Source: Moesziomyces globuligerus
Taxonomy: Eukaryota; Basidiomycota; Ustilaginomycetes; Ustilaginales; Ustilaginaceae
DNA: 64,000 nucleotides
Assembly (NCBI GenBank): GCA_030849465.1
Contig: JARVLF010000003.1
Location: 607,221 to 671,220 of the forward strand
Reading direction: 5' to 3'
Numbering within the stretch: position 1 is the first letter of the stretch; each line of letters opens with the position of its first letter. The notes beneath the pieces are model-generated. The model was not told where the DNA came from. It was given only the letters and a program-made list of their open reading frames with translations, and did not search any database. Shown here piece after piece: positions 20,442 through 31,462 of this stretch. A program made the translations under genes and the position numbers.

Positions 20442-21094
20442 ACGAGGGAAAGCTGGCCAAAACAGCATCCGTTGGCTGCGTGGCTGCGGAGGGCATCGCT
20501 CCGAAGGGGAGAGATGGCCGTCTGCGATTGGATGCGTTCTGCCATGTTTTGTTGTTCCGGCCGGTTGGGAAATGGTAAATGCGATAGATACCCCTAGATA
20601 GTCGTGGGAGTGTGTGCGCGGTGCGGACCGAGCTCGGGGTAGCTCGAGATTACGGCTCTCCGGCCGCGAGGCGTCTTTAGGTGCGAGCTGCCGTCTCCTG
20701 CAAGCGGGGGCTGTATGGCCGATTGAAGGGGTCATGTGAGATGGCCGCGTGGACGACCACTGGTTGTCCGCAGTCCTGCGCCGGTTCAGTGCAGAGGAAC
20801 AGCAGTATAGAGGGAGCATTAAAGCTGGGGGGGCGGCCAATCATACAAATCGATGGAGTTCGGGCGCCTCGGCAGACGAAGCAAGCAACCAAACCAGGCC
20901 CTCGGTCCAACATGGCTGGGGTTTTTGGTCGCCGAGCAGCCGCCGTGGAAGGCTCGCTAACTTGGCCGTCTTGCTCGGCTGAACCCTGTCCCGCGCTCGT
21001 GGGCGACGCTATCGTCGCACCGCATCCACCAACACCATCTCGACAAAGCTAGGCCGTTCCGCGCCTCGCACGCGCGCACACCTCTCAGCCCAGA
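20442..21094. other. Intergenic region between transporter 1 and Zn2Cys6 regulator
   Basis: About 650 bp with only short shadow ORFs. No RNA gene or repeat recognised. Confidence 0.5.
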
Positions 21095-24003
21095 ATGAGC
21101 CACGCCACCGCCTCCGCACCCGCCTCGGATTCGCAGCCCGCCTCGCAGCCGCCGACGCACACGTCGGCCTCGACGAGCAATGCGCCCAGCTCGCCCGAAA
21201 AGAGCACCGAGGACGATCCGGACAAGCCCAAGCGCGCCCAGACCTGCTTCCGGTGCCGTCAGTCCAAGGTCAAGTGCGTCTTTGAGGACAATGCCTCGTG
21301 CCGACGATGTCTGCGTCTCGGCGTCTCGTGCGAGCTGCAGGGCAAGCGCGAACCGCTCAGCTGGCAGATGAGGGTTCAGCATCAACTCGCCGCTCTCGAG
21401 GGCTCGCTCCAGAGCTTCCTGGAGAAGCAGATGGGCCCACAGGCCACCCCCTCCTCGTCGTCCTCCTCCGAACCCTACAAGCGTGCCAGCTTCCCGAGAT
21501 CGCGCGACTCGCCCAGCCTCACCCCGAATCCAAGCAGAGCAGTCGACCACGATGGACCCAAGAAGAGGAGACGCACCATTGCCACCGAAAACCGCTCCCC
21601 GTCCGACTCACATCATCACGTCTACAGCCACGCCGCCTCGTCGGCGAGTCTCAACGCCGTCCAGAGTCCCGAACTGGCCATCTTCTCGCCGCGCGACCCG
21701 GATCGCGCTCCTCCTCCGCACGGCCACAACAGCGGTCTGCTCGGCTCGGCGGGCGCCCAGAATGGATACGCCAGCTCGCCGAGGCACAGGACCGCATCCG
21801 ATCATCCCGGCTCGTCTGCTCACCTCGTTCCGCCTATGGCCGGCGCAGGCTCGACGCTCTCGAGCGAGCCGGGCTTGCCTGCCGACGATCCGGTGGCCAG
21901 CACTGCGCAGCGCAGCGCGTTCCAGACGGACGACGAGCTGGATCAGGCCTCGCGGCCGCTCTCGGCGATCCAGAAGCTGCGGATGAGCGTGCTGGACCGC
22001 AAGAAGGAGCACTCGCATTCGGGCGAGCGCATCTTCCCCAACCTCTACCGCCTGGCCACCTCCGACGTCGGCAGCAACGACCCGCGGCCCAACGTGATCA
22101 AGCAGGAGCTCGTCACGCCCTCGGACGCCGTGGTCCTCTTCCGCTTCTTTGCCGAATACCTCGACCAGTACAGCTTCGGCTTCCCCACCTATCGGCCCGA
22201 TGCGATCATGTCGCCCATGATCCTCGCCTCGGTCGTCTGCATCGCCTCGCTCCACCATGCCCAGCTCAACCGGCTGCACGCACCGCTCAAGAACGACCTC
22301 ATCGCACGACTCCAGACCGACGACCCCTCGTTCCCTTGCTCCGACGTCTACGAGACGCTCTTCTCGTCGTCTGCACAACGCTCGTCGCACCTCCAGTCGA
22401 ATCTGCATTTTGAAAAGGAGCTCGATCCCGAACTCGGCATCGGCGTCGAGGAGATCGTCGGCGCGAGCCTCTTTGCCAGCTGGTTCGGCGGTCGCAGGGC
22501 GTGGATGGCTTCGCGCCTCGCACGCTGGTGGTCGGCCAAGTTCCTCCGCCAGCAGCAGCATCCGGCCATGATGACGATGGGCGAGATCATGAGCATCCTC
22601 CCGCCGCCGCGCGATCTGGGCAAGCAGGACCTCCTCCGCGTCTGGCTCAGCGCCTACATCACCGAGATCCACCAGGCCTGCATGGAGGGCACGCCCTCGA
22701 TCGCCGGCCTCTCGTCGCCGCATGCGGTCTGCGACTCTCTCCAGTTCGCAAAGGGCCTCTCGCAGCGTACGACGCTGCGCGACCGCGTGCTCATCCTCCA
22801 CGCCAAGATCGCCTGGATCCTCAGCAAGGCGTATCACATCGCAGGCTGCGGTGCCTTGAACCCCGCACAGGGCGACAAGACCGCTGCGTCCAAGGGAAGC
22901 CCCTCGAGGAGCTGTCGGTCGTGCCGCGACGGTCCTGCATTCGAAGGCGAACCGGGTGCTGCAGGATCGGGCGACGCAGCCTCGTGCCTCGAGGCGATCT
23001 TGGAGGCGTTCGAGGAGCTCGACTCGTGCCAGGAGGAGATGGCGGGTCGTCTGGATGCGGATGCGATCGGCGAGTCGGAGAGCATGCTCTACCTCGATCT
23101 CTACCTCGCGCGCGCGCTGATCGCCTCGATCGGATGCGACTTTCTAGACTCGACCCTCTGGGACGGCAGCCTGGGCGAGGCGACCTCCAAGGTGGGCGGC
23201 AAGGATAAGAGCTCGGCAGAGGCGGATCTGCAGAGCCTCCGGAGTCGTGCGCTCCGCGAAAGCCTCACGCGCGGCGTCGAGGGCGCGCTCAGGTCGCTCG
23301 AACTCGTCTGCCTCCCCAGCCTCGCCACCAACTTGGCTGGCTCCAACAGGTCCGACGGCAGAAGCTTCCAGGAGGTCTCGCTCAACGTCCTCGTCCTCCC
23401 GCTCTGGTTCCACTGGGTACGTTCAGCGTTGTGGCCAAGAGATCCAGGCGGTGTTGCTGACTTTTGCATTGTATGTCGGACGCGCAGGCGCTCACGAGAT
23501 CGGTGCTCTTCCTGATGAACACGCTCGCAGAGTACCCTGAACGACTCCTTCCCCGCGATCGAACAAGTACGTACCGCCAGCCTGACTCAACCGCCGAACG
23601 GCGAGCACGATTCTAACCATCTGCGCATTCTCCCGTTTCCGTCTCCGTTGTCGCAACAGGAAGCATCGAGCTGATGAACATGTTTCTCGACGTGTATGCG
23701 AAGCACATTGGGCATGCCAACATGGTGCTGGAGCACGGCACGGGCCACCGGACGGCGGCGTCGGCGAACGGCTACGGCGGCTCCGCCTGGTCGCCCACCG
23801 ATGTCGAGCTCAACGCGCGCAGCGACGCGCACGGTCTGCGTGCATCGAGCGGCGCCACGGGAGGCGTCGACGCTACGTCGACGACTCAGACGTCGTGGCA
23901 GCAGCCGGCGTCGTCGCAGGAGACGATCCAGCATCCTGCTACGCCGCTGCTCGACACGCTCACCCAATGCCAGACCTGGGCTCGCCACGGAGGCGTCATG
24001 TAA
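21095..24003 (+). CDS. Zn2Cys6 fungal transcription factor
   Basis: Three exons, 21095-23416, 23488-23566 and 23660-24003, giving 914 aa; both introns have GTACGT-type donors and CAG acceptors and frame is preserved. The binuclear zinc cluster is near the N-terminus: Cys 51, 54, 61, 69, 72 and 79 (CX2CX6CX7CX2CX6C) with the basic stretch RCRQSKVKC. Ser/Pro-rich disordered segments follow. The middle region (about 330-560, RLATSDVGSNDPRPNVI to AWILSKAYHIAGC) has the helical character of the fungal regulatory (MHR) domain. The C-terminal exon (SIELMNMFLDVYAKHIGHANMV) continues the helical domain and then becomes Ser/Thr/Gln-rich, possibly an activation region. It follows a sugar transporter and precedes a Gfo/Idh/MocA oxidoreductase, so control of sugar metabolism is a reasonable guess only. 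Confidence 0.88.
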
Positions 24004-24756
24004 TGACTCTCCTGTCGGTTCAGCCAAACGAAGGCCGAGTGGGACGTTCGCACGAGCCGTGAGAGGTGGACCAAGGTGCGGTCCGATGCGTCCGGATTGG
24101 CGGAATACCGGAATGCAGAGCCAAGCGGACGTGAACCTCCGCATGGGTAGAATTGAGCGTGGAGATCAGGGCTGTGCTGCTGAATGTGAGGCTTCTGGGC
24201 GCGTCGTGAGCAGGGTCAGGCTTCACCGCGGTGCAGTGATGCCTCGGAGTGCGCGCGGCGATCTAGGCAAGTGCGGGGTAGATACGGCTCGGGTCGCACA
24301 CATCGAGCGCGCATGAAGTATGCAGCCCGACGATGGAGGGCAGGGGCTTTGGGGATCGACAATCGCGAGTGCGAGTGGGATGGATAGCGGCCGAGGCGGC
24401 GGTGGTGCGCGATAACGGCTCGGCGAGGTCGGTCCGAGCTCGGGCGATGCATTGACCTTGAAGGGTTGCAGCCCGCCGCGTGGCCTGAGCCAAAAAATGC
24501 GGAGCGTCCAACCAGAGGGGCTTTGATTTCCAATCAGCCCCCAGGCAGCCTTGTGCACCCCTTGGTCGGTGTTGAACTCGTCCTCGGCCCAGCGGGAGGC
24601 GAAAGTCGCCGACGCTCGCTTGCTCGGACCTGGACTCGCCGGTGTGGTGGCTCGCAGTATAAAGGCCCCCCACCACAGCAACCGACACCAAGGACGACTT
24701 CGCTCCACCTTCCACCACCCTCCGGAAGCGATATCGATCTAGGAAGTCTCCGCACC
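24004..24756. other. Intergenic region upstream of the oxidoreductase gene
   Basis: About 750 bp of non-coding sequence with a good TATA box near its right end. No other element was recognised. Confidence 0.5.
24658..24663 (+). promoter_or_regulatory. TATA box of the Gfo/Idh/MocA gene
   Basis: TATAAA in a GC-rich surrounding, 99 bp upstream of the ATG at 24757; the best core-promoter match on this side of the window. Confidence 0.5.
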
Positions 24757-26473
24757 ATGTCGATCGGAGAAGCAAGTCGTCCCGTCACGCTGGCCATCAT
24801 CGGCGCTGGTCAGCGTGGAAGCGCCTACGCTGCGTAAGTGCGCGCACGCTCTCGATCCCAAGGTGGAACGGAACGGCGCTGACACGACCGACTTTTGCCC
24901 TTTTGCTGTGCTGTGCAGGTATGCGGAACAGTATCCCGACCTCTGCCGCGTCGTGGCCGTGGCTGATCCGTGGAAGTTTCGACGCGAGAAGATGAGCAAG
25001 GTTCACAAGTAGGTTCATACCGCTCTCCTCCACCGAGAGGCAGGGAGTCATGACTGACCGGGGACTCCATCTTTGTGCGCTCACAGCGTTGCTGCAGAGA
25101 ACCAGTACGACGGATGGAAGAGCCTCGCGGCAGCGGGCAAGATCTGCGACGCGGTGGCCATCTGCACCATGGACGACACGCACGCCGAGGTGGTGAGCGT
25201 CTTTGCTCCGCTCGGCTACCACATCCTGTGCGAAAAGTAAGTGCACCCTCGGCCTCTCTCACAACCTCGTTCTTGTCAAGCGCGTGCTGATGGCGAAAGT
25301 CTCGGTTGTACAGGCCCATGGCGAACTCGATCAAGGACTGCGTGACGATGGTCAACAGCGTGCGCGGCAAGGACCTCGTCTTTGGCATCGGTCACGGTAA
25401 GTCGGCCATTCCGGAGCCATGCTGATCGAAGGGTCGAAGAAGACTGACCTGGGCCTTGCTTCGTTCTGGCTGCGATCGGTGTAGTGATGCGGTACTCACC
25501 GTACAATCGGGCTGTGAAGGAGGTGCTCGATTCGGGCGTGCTGGGCGAGATCATCAACATCCAGCACATTGAGCCGGTGGGGTGGCAGCACTTTGCGCAC
25601 TCGTACGTGCGCGGCAACTGGAAGAACGAGGCGACGACGAGCTTCTCGCTGATGGCCAAGTGCTGTCACGATCTGGACATCCTCTCGTTCTACATGGGGG
25701 GCGATGCGCCCAAGCGCGTCTCGTCGTTTGGCTCGCTCGCGCACTTCAAGCCGAGCAAGAAGCCTCGCGAAGCGGGCGATGCTACGAGATGCACCGACTG
25801 CGCCTACGAGCGCAAGTGCGCATACAGCGCCAAGAAGATCTACCTCGAACCGCTGCAGAGCGAAGCAGAGGACCCGGAACGCGTAAGTGCACTCCGAAGC
25901 CAGTCTGGTTGCGAAGGCAGCAGAGCTGATGTTTTTGACCTTCTGCGTGGATTGATTCGGGGACAGTGGGCGCAACATTTGGTGGATGTGGTGGATATCG
26001 AGAACGTCGACCGCGCACTCAAGGAAGGACCGTACGGCCTGTGCGTCTACAACGGCCAGAACGACGTGGCGGACAACCAGGTGGTCAACATCGAGTTCGA
26101 GTCGGGCGCCACGGCCAACATCACGATGGTCGCCTTTTCCGAGGTGGTGTGCAACCGCTCGACGCGTATCCACGGCACGCGCGGCGAGCTGATCGGCGAC
26201 ATGACTTCGTTCACCGTCTTTGACTTTTCCACACAGGAGAAGAGGACGGTGGTGCCGACGCAGGAGGGAGGCGGTCACGGCGGCGGCGATCTCGGCCTTG
26301 CGCGTGCGTTTGTCAAGGCGGTCGCCGAGAACGACTCGAGCCACCTCGGCGTCACACCCGAGGATGTGCTCCGCAGCCATCTGATGGTGTTCGCCTCCGA
26401 AGCGTCCAGGAAGGAGGGCCGTGTCGTCGACTACGGCGAGTACGAGAAGCAGCAAAAAGCCCTGTACAGCTAG
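24757..26473 (+). CDS. Gfo/Idh/MocA-family NAD(P)-dependent oxidoreductase
   Basis: Six exons: 24757-24833, 24919-25008, 25087-25236, 25314-25396, 25485-25882 and 25967-26473, 434 aa. The N-terminus has the Rossmann motif VTLAIIGAGQRGSAYA, followed by DAVAICTMDDTHAE and HILCEKPMANSIKDC; the EKP Lys is the family's catalytic-site signature. The C-terminal domain has HDLDILSFYMGG and a Cys-rich CTDCAYERKC patch, then FESGATANITMVAFSE. Such enzymes oxidise or reduce sugars, inositols or their derivatives; the substrate cannot be told. The last intron (25883-25966, 84 bp) is a multiple of three with no stop, so retaining it would only insert 28 residues; canonical GTAAGT/ACAG ends and poor family fit argue it is spliced. 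Confidence 0.88.
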
Positions 26474-26920
26474 CTGCAGAGCTCAATGTAGCCCCGCACC
26501 TCCCATCTCGGTCAGCCCCTTTATTGCAATCAGGTCGTGTCATACATTGCCTCAGGCGTGAGCCTTGACTAGAGGAGCTCTTCGATGCGGATCCTAAGCT
26601 CGACGAAGATGAGGAGCCAAAGACTCAAGTCGGCATAGGCTTTGCTCGTGAACTCACTGCCAAAGATCAGCATCGGGAGCGTGAAGCGTTTTAGATCTGG
26701 ATTTGGATTTTGATTCATGTGATTCGGCTCATTTTGGGATTTTGTGGGGGAGCGCGGGCAGATCTACCTCGGTAAATCACCGCGCCGGATCTGCCGAGCC
26801 TCAGAAGCTGAGGCTGAAAGCGAGTCTCGGCAGGACCTCATGAGCCCTCTCGCCCCGCCCTTTTGGGTCGTCGGTGCTCGGCTCACCCTCCCACCTTCAT
26901 CACCGTCGACTCACTTCAAG
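26474..26920. other. Intergenic region
   Basis: About 450 bp between two plus-strand genes; nothing recognised apart from short shadow ORFs. Confidence 0.5.
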
Positions 26921-28310
26921 ATGTCATCCTCAAACGGCGGTGGAATGCCACCCAAGTCGCTACTCAACTCGAACCTGCCATTGGCAGGCATCAAGGTCGT
27001 CGAGGTAAGTGCGCAAGGCTTGGCGCGATTCGCTTGCGAGGGTCCTGGTTGACCCGTCGTCTTGCCAACTCTTCCACTAGTTTTCCGGACTTGCGCCTGG
27101 TCCCTTCGTGGGCATGGTGCTCGCCGACTTTGGCGCCGACGTGATCCGCATCGACAAGACGCGCACGGGGCTCAACCCGGACAGCCTGTGCCGCGGCAAG
27201 AGATCGTTCGCCGTCTCGCCCAAGAATCCGGACGGGCACGAGCTGATCAAGCAGCTGATCCAGTCGGCGGATGTGGTCATTGATCCCTTCCGTCCCGGCG
27301 TTCTGGAGCGGCTCGGGCTGGGTCCGCAAGACTTTGACAAGGAGATCAAGAAGGGGCTGATCTTCAGTCGGCTCACCGGCTTCCAACGCACCGGGCCGTA
27401 CGCCAACATGGCGGGGCACGACCTCAACTACATTGCGCTCAGCGGCGTGCTCTCGATGCTCGGTCAGGCGGGCGGCAAGCCGCAGCCGCCGTCGAACCTG
27501 CTGGGCGACTTTGCGGGCGGGAGCATGATCTGTCTGCTGGGCATCCTGCTGGCGCTGGTGGATCGGGCGCGCACGTCGCAGGGGCAGGTGGTGGAGGCCG
27601 ACATGGTGACGGGCGCGCGCTACGTCTCGACGTTTGTGCTGCTTTCGAGCTACCTCTCGCATCCGAGCTGGGGAGCGATCCACGCCGACGGGAGCGACGA
27701 GACGCGAGGCCGCAACACGCTCGATGGCGGCGCTCCGTTCTACGGCGTCTACGCGTGCAAGGACGGCGGATACATGAGCGTGGCTGCGATCGAGCCGCAG
27801 TTCTACCAGGAGCTGCTCGAGATCCTCCGCAAGGTGCTGCCGACGGCGCCCGCGGGTACGCAGCATCCGGCGGCCTCGGCGCAGCACGATCGCGAGTCGT
27901 GGCACGAGCAGCGGCGCTACTTTGAAGCGTGCTTTGCGCAGCTGCCTCGCGCCGAGTGGGAGCGCCACTTTCTGCGCACCGATGCGTGCACCGTACCCGT
28001 GCTGACGCGCGACGAGGCGGCACTTTCGGGCGTGCTACCCGCGGCTTCGGCTGAGAGCGTCGCGGATGGCAACCCAGTGATCCCGGCACCCGCGCCGAGG
28101 CTGTCGCGCACGCCGGCGAGACCGCCAGCGGGCAGCGCCGGTGGCGAGTGGGAAGGCGAAAGCGCCGAGATGCTGCTCACTCCGGGCGAGCACACGGACG
28201 ACATCCTCGTCGAACTCGGCATCAGCGACAGCCGCAAACGCATCCAGCTCTACACGTCGGGCGCCATCGACGGACCCGACGGACCCGAGTTGGACAAGGC
28301 CAAGCTCTGA
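26921..28310 (+). CDS. CoA-transferase family III protein, alpha-methylacyl-CoA racemase type
   Basis: Two exons, 26921-27004 and 27081-28310 (76-bp intron), 437 aa. The family III (CaiB/BaiF) core is clear: LAGIKVVEFSGLAPGPFVGM, LADFGADVIRIDK, DVVIDPFRPGVLERLGLGP, LIFSRLTGFQRTGPYANMAGHDLNYIALSG and GQVVEADMVTGA. The catalytic Asp is in GHDLNY, and the absence of a CoA-transferase-specific extension favours a racemase. AMACR epimerises 2-methylacyl-CoA esters in peroxisomes or mitochondria so that branched chains can enter beta-oxidation. The C-terminus ends in AKL, close to the PTS1 consensus (SKL-like), which supports peroxisomal location. A Pro/Ala-rich linker (~335-360) interrupts the domain. 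Confidence 0.88.
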
Positions 28311-28858
28311 GCGCTCGCCTCGCGGCCTCCTCGCCACCTTGTCTAGATCTCGTCTCGAATTGCACGCATCATTTGCTGAGCCGGCGCTTGCTCGTGTGAC
28401 CGTTTGCCGCTTGGACCGTGCGATGTCCGCGGAGGAGGATGAGGATGGCGGCTTAATGTAATCGTGCATTTTGGATTTCATTGGATTTCATTTTGATGTC
28501 GTTTGTCGGCAGAGCTTCCGGTTGTGAGCTGTTTTTGTTATTCGCCGAAGCGCATTGCGCTGCTTTTCGACGCGTCGAAGCGCGAGTCTGGACGCGCCTT
28601 TGGCCGACTGGACTGTATCGCTGATTGGGCTCTGGCTCGGTTATCTGGGCCAAAAAGAACGGGTGCCGACGCCGGACCCTGCCGAAGGCGTAGGCGTTGG
28701 TTGGCGTTGCAAAAGCCACAATCGGAAATCCAGGAAATCCAAAAGCGCGACGGCGCTGACGGCAGAGATCGACAGCTCTCGCTTTCTTTGCTTCTTACCT
28801 GCCACACAGTCGCTCACTCTCGCGCTTGCCTGCGATCTACCTTGCAATCGATTCCACC
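28311..28858. other. Intergenic region upstream of the elongase
   Basis: About 550 bp, with a short direct duplication of TTGGATTTCAT near 28472-28493. No gene recognised. Confidence 0.5.
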
Positions 28859-30090
28859 ATGTCGAGGTTCGTGGGTCTCAAGACCCAGCCCTATCCTCTC
28901 GACCCCGCAGCTCCTGGTGCTACCGTTTGGGACGCGCTGTCGGCACCGTATCCCACCTATCCCTCGCAGCACAAGCTCTTTGGCCGGCTTTTCCCACCAG
29001 CCGTCTACCGTGCGACGCTCAGCCCGTGGTTGCCCTTCTGCTTCTCGCTCGCATACTACCTCGTGGCGCATGCAGCCAACGGCATCGTCAGGCGCAATGC
29101 AAGCACCGACTTCACAAAGGGCACCGGCATGCTCGCTCGCACGCTCCGCTTCCTCATCCTGGCGCACAACGCCGCGCTCGCCGTCTACAGCGGCTGGACC
29201 TGGGCCATGATGTTCCCCTACGTCGTCGACTTTTTCCTCCAAGGCTGGGCCGCTGCTGGCTTCGAGGGCGTCAAGCTCGCCCTCTGCTCCATGCCCACCA
29301 ACCGGCCCCACCTAGGCACGTTCGCCTACCTCTTCTACCTCAGCAAGTACTACGAGGTGGTCGACTCGGTCATCCTCCTCCTCAAGGGAAAGAAGGTCTC
29401 CAACCTGCAGTCCTACCACCATGCAGGCGCCATCATCTGCATGTGGATCGCCTACAGATACCAAAGCCAACCCGTATGGGGTAAGTGACGCTCACCACCA
29501 CATCCGCCCTGACCGAGTCTCCAGTCCTAACTCCCTCCTTGATGTTGCTGCAGTCTTTTGCGTCTTCAACAGCTTTGTGCACACATGGATGTACACGTAC
29601 TACTTCTTCGCCGCCATGCGATGGCCCTTCCCGCGCGCCGTCAAGCGCAACCTCACCACGATGCAGATCGCACAGATCGCATCGGGCACCCTCCTCACCA
29701 ACCTCTACCTCCTCATCCAGCTCGACCCGAGCAGAGTCGCGGCCGGAGCCAGCGCGAACGCCGTCGCTTCCTGGTTCCAGCTTAGCCATGCCAAGGACGA
29801 GGCCCTCCACGCACACGCCCGCTCTCGCGCTGCCTCCTCCGATCCGCAAACCTGCCTGCAGTCCACCGGCGCAGAAATCGCTCTCCACGTCAACACCATG
29901 TACATGTTCGTGAGTACCAGCGCGTTCCGCCTCTTTCGCCAGGCCCCTCAATCCCGTGCTGACGACTCCTCTGTCTCTCCTCGATTCGCCCATCTAGCCT
30001 CTGCTTGCGCTGTTCTTCAACTTCTTCATGCGATCCTACATTCAAAAGCCGAAACACAACGGCACCTCGCAGCCAAACAAGAAGAACTAG
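28859..30090 (+). CDS. ELO-family fatty-acid elongase (3-ketoacyl-CoA synthase) with QxxHH box
   Basis: Three exons, 28859-29480, 29554-29909 and 29998-30090, 356 aa. ELO landmarks are present: KYYEVVDSVILLLKGKK (~163-179), NLQSYHHAGA (~182-191), NSFVHTWMYTYYFFAA (~214-229) and several membrane helices. The last exon supplies PLLALFFNFFMRSY and a basic tail ending in KKN, close to a dilysine-type ER signal. The first His of the usual HxxHH box is Gln here (QSYHH), as known for some Delta9-type elongases of algae. A polar insertion (about 265-310) lies between the last helices. The enzyme should catalyse condensation of acyl-CoA with malonyl-CoA in the ER; chain-length preference is unknown. 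Confidence 0.88.
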
Positions 30091-30980
30091 GCTTGCCACC
30101 GTCATCCTCTGCTTGCTGTCACCCAGCGACAATCCTCTGGCCAACAGCATCGTCAGGCTGGAACGGCCGCTTTCATGCAGGCATGCTCGCGCGGCGACTT
30201 TGGCGCGCTCGCTTCGCCGACGGTCTTCCCTTATTCGTCTCGCGCAAAATCCAGCTTGGGCGGACACGCCATCCCCGTCCTTCAAAGCCTTGAACAATCC
30301 AGATGCCTCCGTGCTTGATGTACACACGCCGTCAGAATCATATGCATACTCTCCTCACTTTGCGTCACGAATCTCCGCCACCCCCAAAGGTCATGGCAAG
30401 CTGCTGTTCATTCCAGTCGGAAACAGTGGTGTCTTGACGTGAAGGAAGCCAACTACAAACCAGATCGGTTGGCTCAAATATGGTCGTGAGCCAATTCATC
30501 GCGCATGAATCATTCGTAGCTTGGCGGTTTCGCCCCTCGCAGCTTCCATTCTTCCGCGAATGAAGGATCTCTTCATTCCAAGCATCCCCTCGCAGGCTCT
30601 GATCCCAAGCAGCTCCTAGGCAGCAGGCCAGAGCTCATGTCGGTCCTTGCATGCGAGTGATTCAACTCAGCTCGTCGTGAGGCCATCCTTGCAGACGCCG
30701 CCGTCGCAAGATCTTCACGCGTGTGTGTCACGTGCGCCAAGCCACCGGCCAAGAAACTCACCCCTAGTGGCTTAATTTGGAAGCCACCACTGAGCCATCC
30801 AGAGTGGCTTGCGCGCGGCTTGGCTGATGTCGATCTGCTTTTTTTGCGATATGTATCAAAGTGTTGCGATGAGTGACAAGAAAATGCCGACGCCTGATGC
30901 CTGTGCAAGTGGACAGAGTGAGAGCGTGATATCATGTGTCATATATGATATGTGGCACCCTGATGAGCGAGCCTCATTCG
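30091..30980. other. Left part of repeat island
   Basis: No gene. From about 30727 the sequence carries GTGGCTT/AAGCCAC-rich fold-back DNA. 30727-30835 is an inverted, diverged copy of 31010-31105 (shared core CCCCTAGTGGCTTAAT). It is followed by TTTTTTGCGATATG, a variant of the terminal repeat described for the neighbouring element. Confidence 0.6.
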
Positions 30981-31184
30981 TATCGCGAAAAACGGAGTGT
31001 GACATAAACTAAGCCACTCGCAAGCCACCACAGGGGGCGAAGGGGTGGCTTCCACATTAAGCCACTAGGGGGTAGTGGCTTGGGGGGTGGCTTGCCTCAC
31101 GTAACAGGCGCGTCAAATTTCGGAATTTGACCGCAATTTGGCATTTTGACGTGTATAATTTAAGTGAGCTTTAGACTTGGATGC

Positions 31185-31290
31185 TGGCACGCGGGTGTGT
31201 GTGGAAGAGTGGTTTTAGAGGGGATCTGATGCACATACGCGTGTAATCCATGTGGAGGTCCCAGGTTCAATCCCGGAGAGACGCGTATTT
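31185..31290 (+). repeat. tRNA-like (SINE-like) repeat, copy 1
   Basis: Contains a perfect pol III B-box match (GGTTCAATCCC, 31264-31274) after a TG-rich leader GGTGTGTGTGGAAG, then GAGACGCGTATTTTT. The T-arm pairs poorly, so it is not a working tRNA. Two similar sequences follow at about 32340 and 33415. Confidence 0.5.
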
Positions 31291-31343
31291 TTTTGGAATT
31301 TGCCAGGCCAGGAAGCGACGCGTATTTTTGAGGTGGAGGTGGT

Positions 31344-31424
31344 GGCTTGGAATTTCCAAGCAACTAGAGTGTGCGTGGGTGGCTTGGAATTTCCAAGCAA
31401 CTAGAGTGTGCGTGGGTGGCTTGG
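31344..31424. repeat. 37-bp tandem duplication
   Basis: About 2.2 copies of a 37-bp unit beginning GGCTTGGAATTTCCAAGC; the start itself is a small palindrome. It lies within the right arm of the fold-back element. Confidence 0.9.
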
Positions 31425-31462
31425 AAGATGGCTTGTAAAACGTCACACTCCTTTTCGCGATA

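Larger units (their letters stand above)
30981..31462. mobile_element. Fold-back (MITE-like) element with terminal inverted repeats, interrupted by a tRNA-like repeat
   Basis: The left end begins TATCGCGAAAAACGG and continues with AGTGTGAC; the right end is its reverse complement (GTCACACTCC then TTTTCGCGATA, one base shorter). Internal arms are rich in GTGGCTT on one side and AAGCCAC on the other. A SINE-like sequence sits inside (about 31185-31290). No transposase is encoded, so it would need one supplied in trans. Confidence 0.7.

Noticed and set aside
31264..31274. Functional tRNA gene
   Set aside because: B-box is perfect but no acceptor stem, anticodon arm or proper T-stem can be folded.
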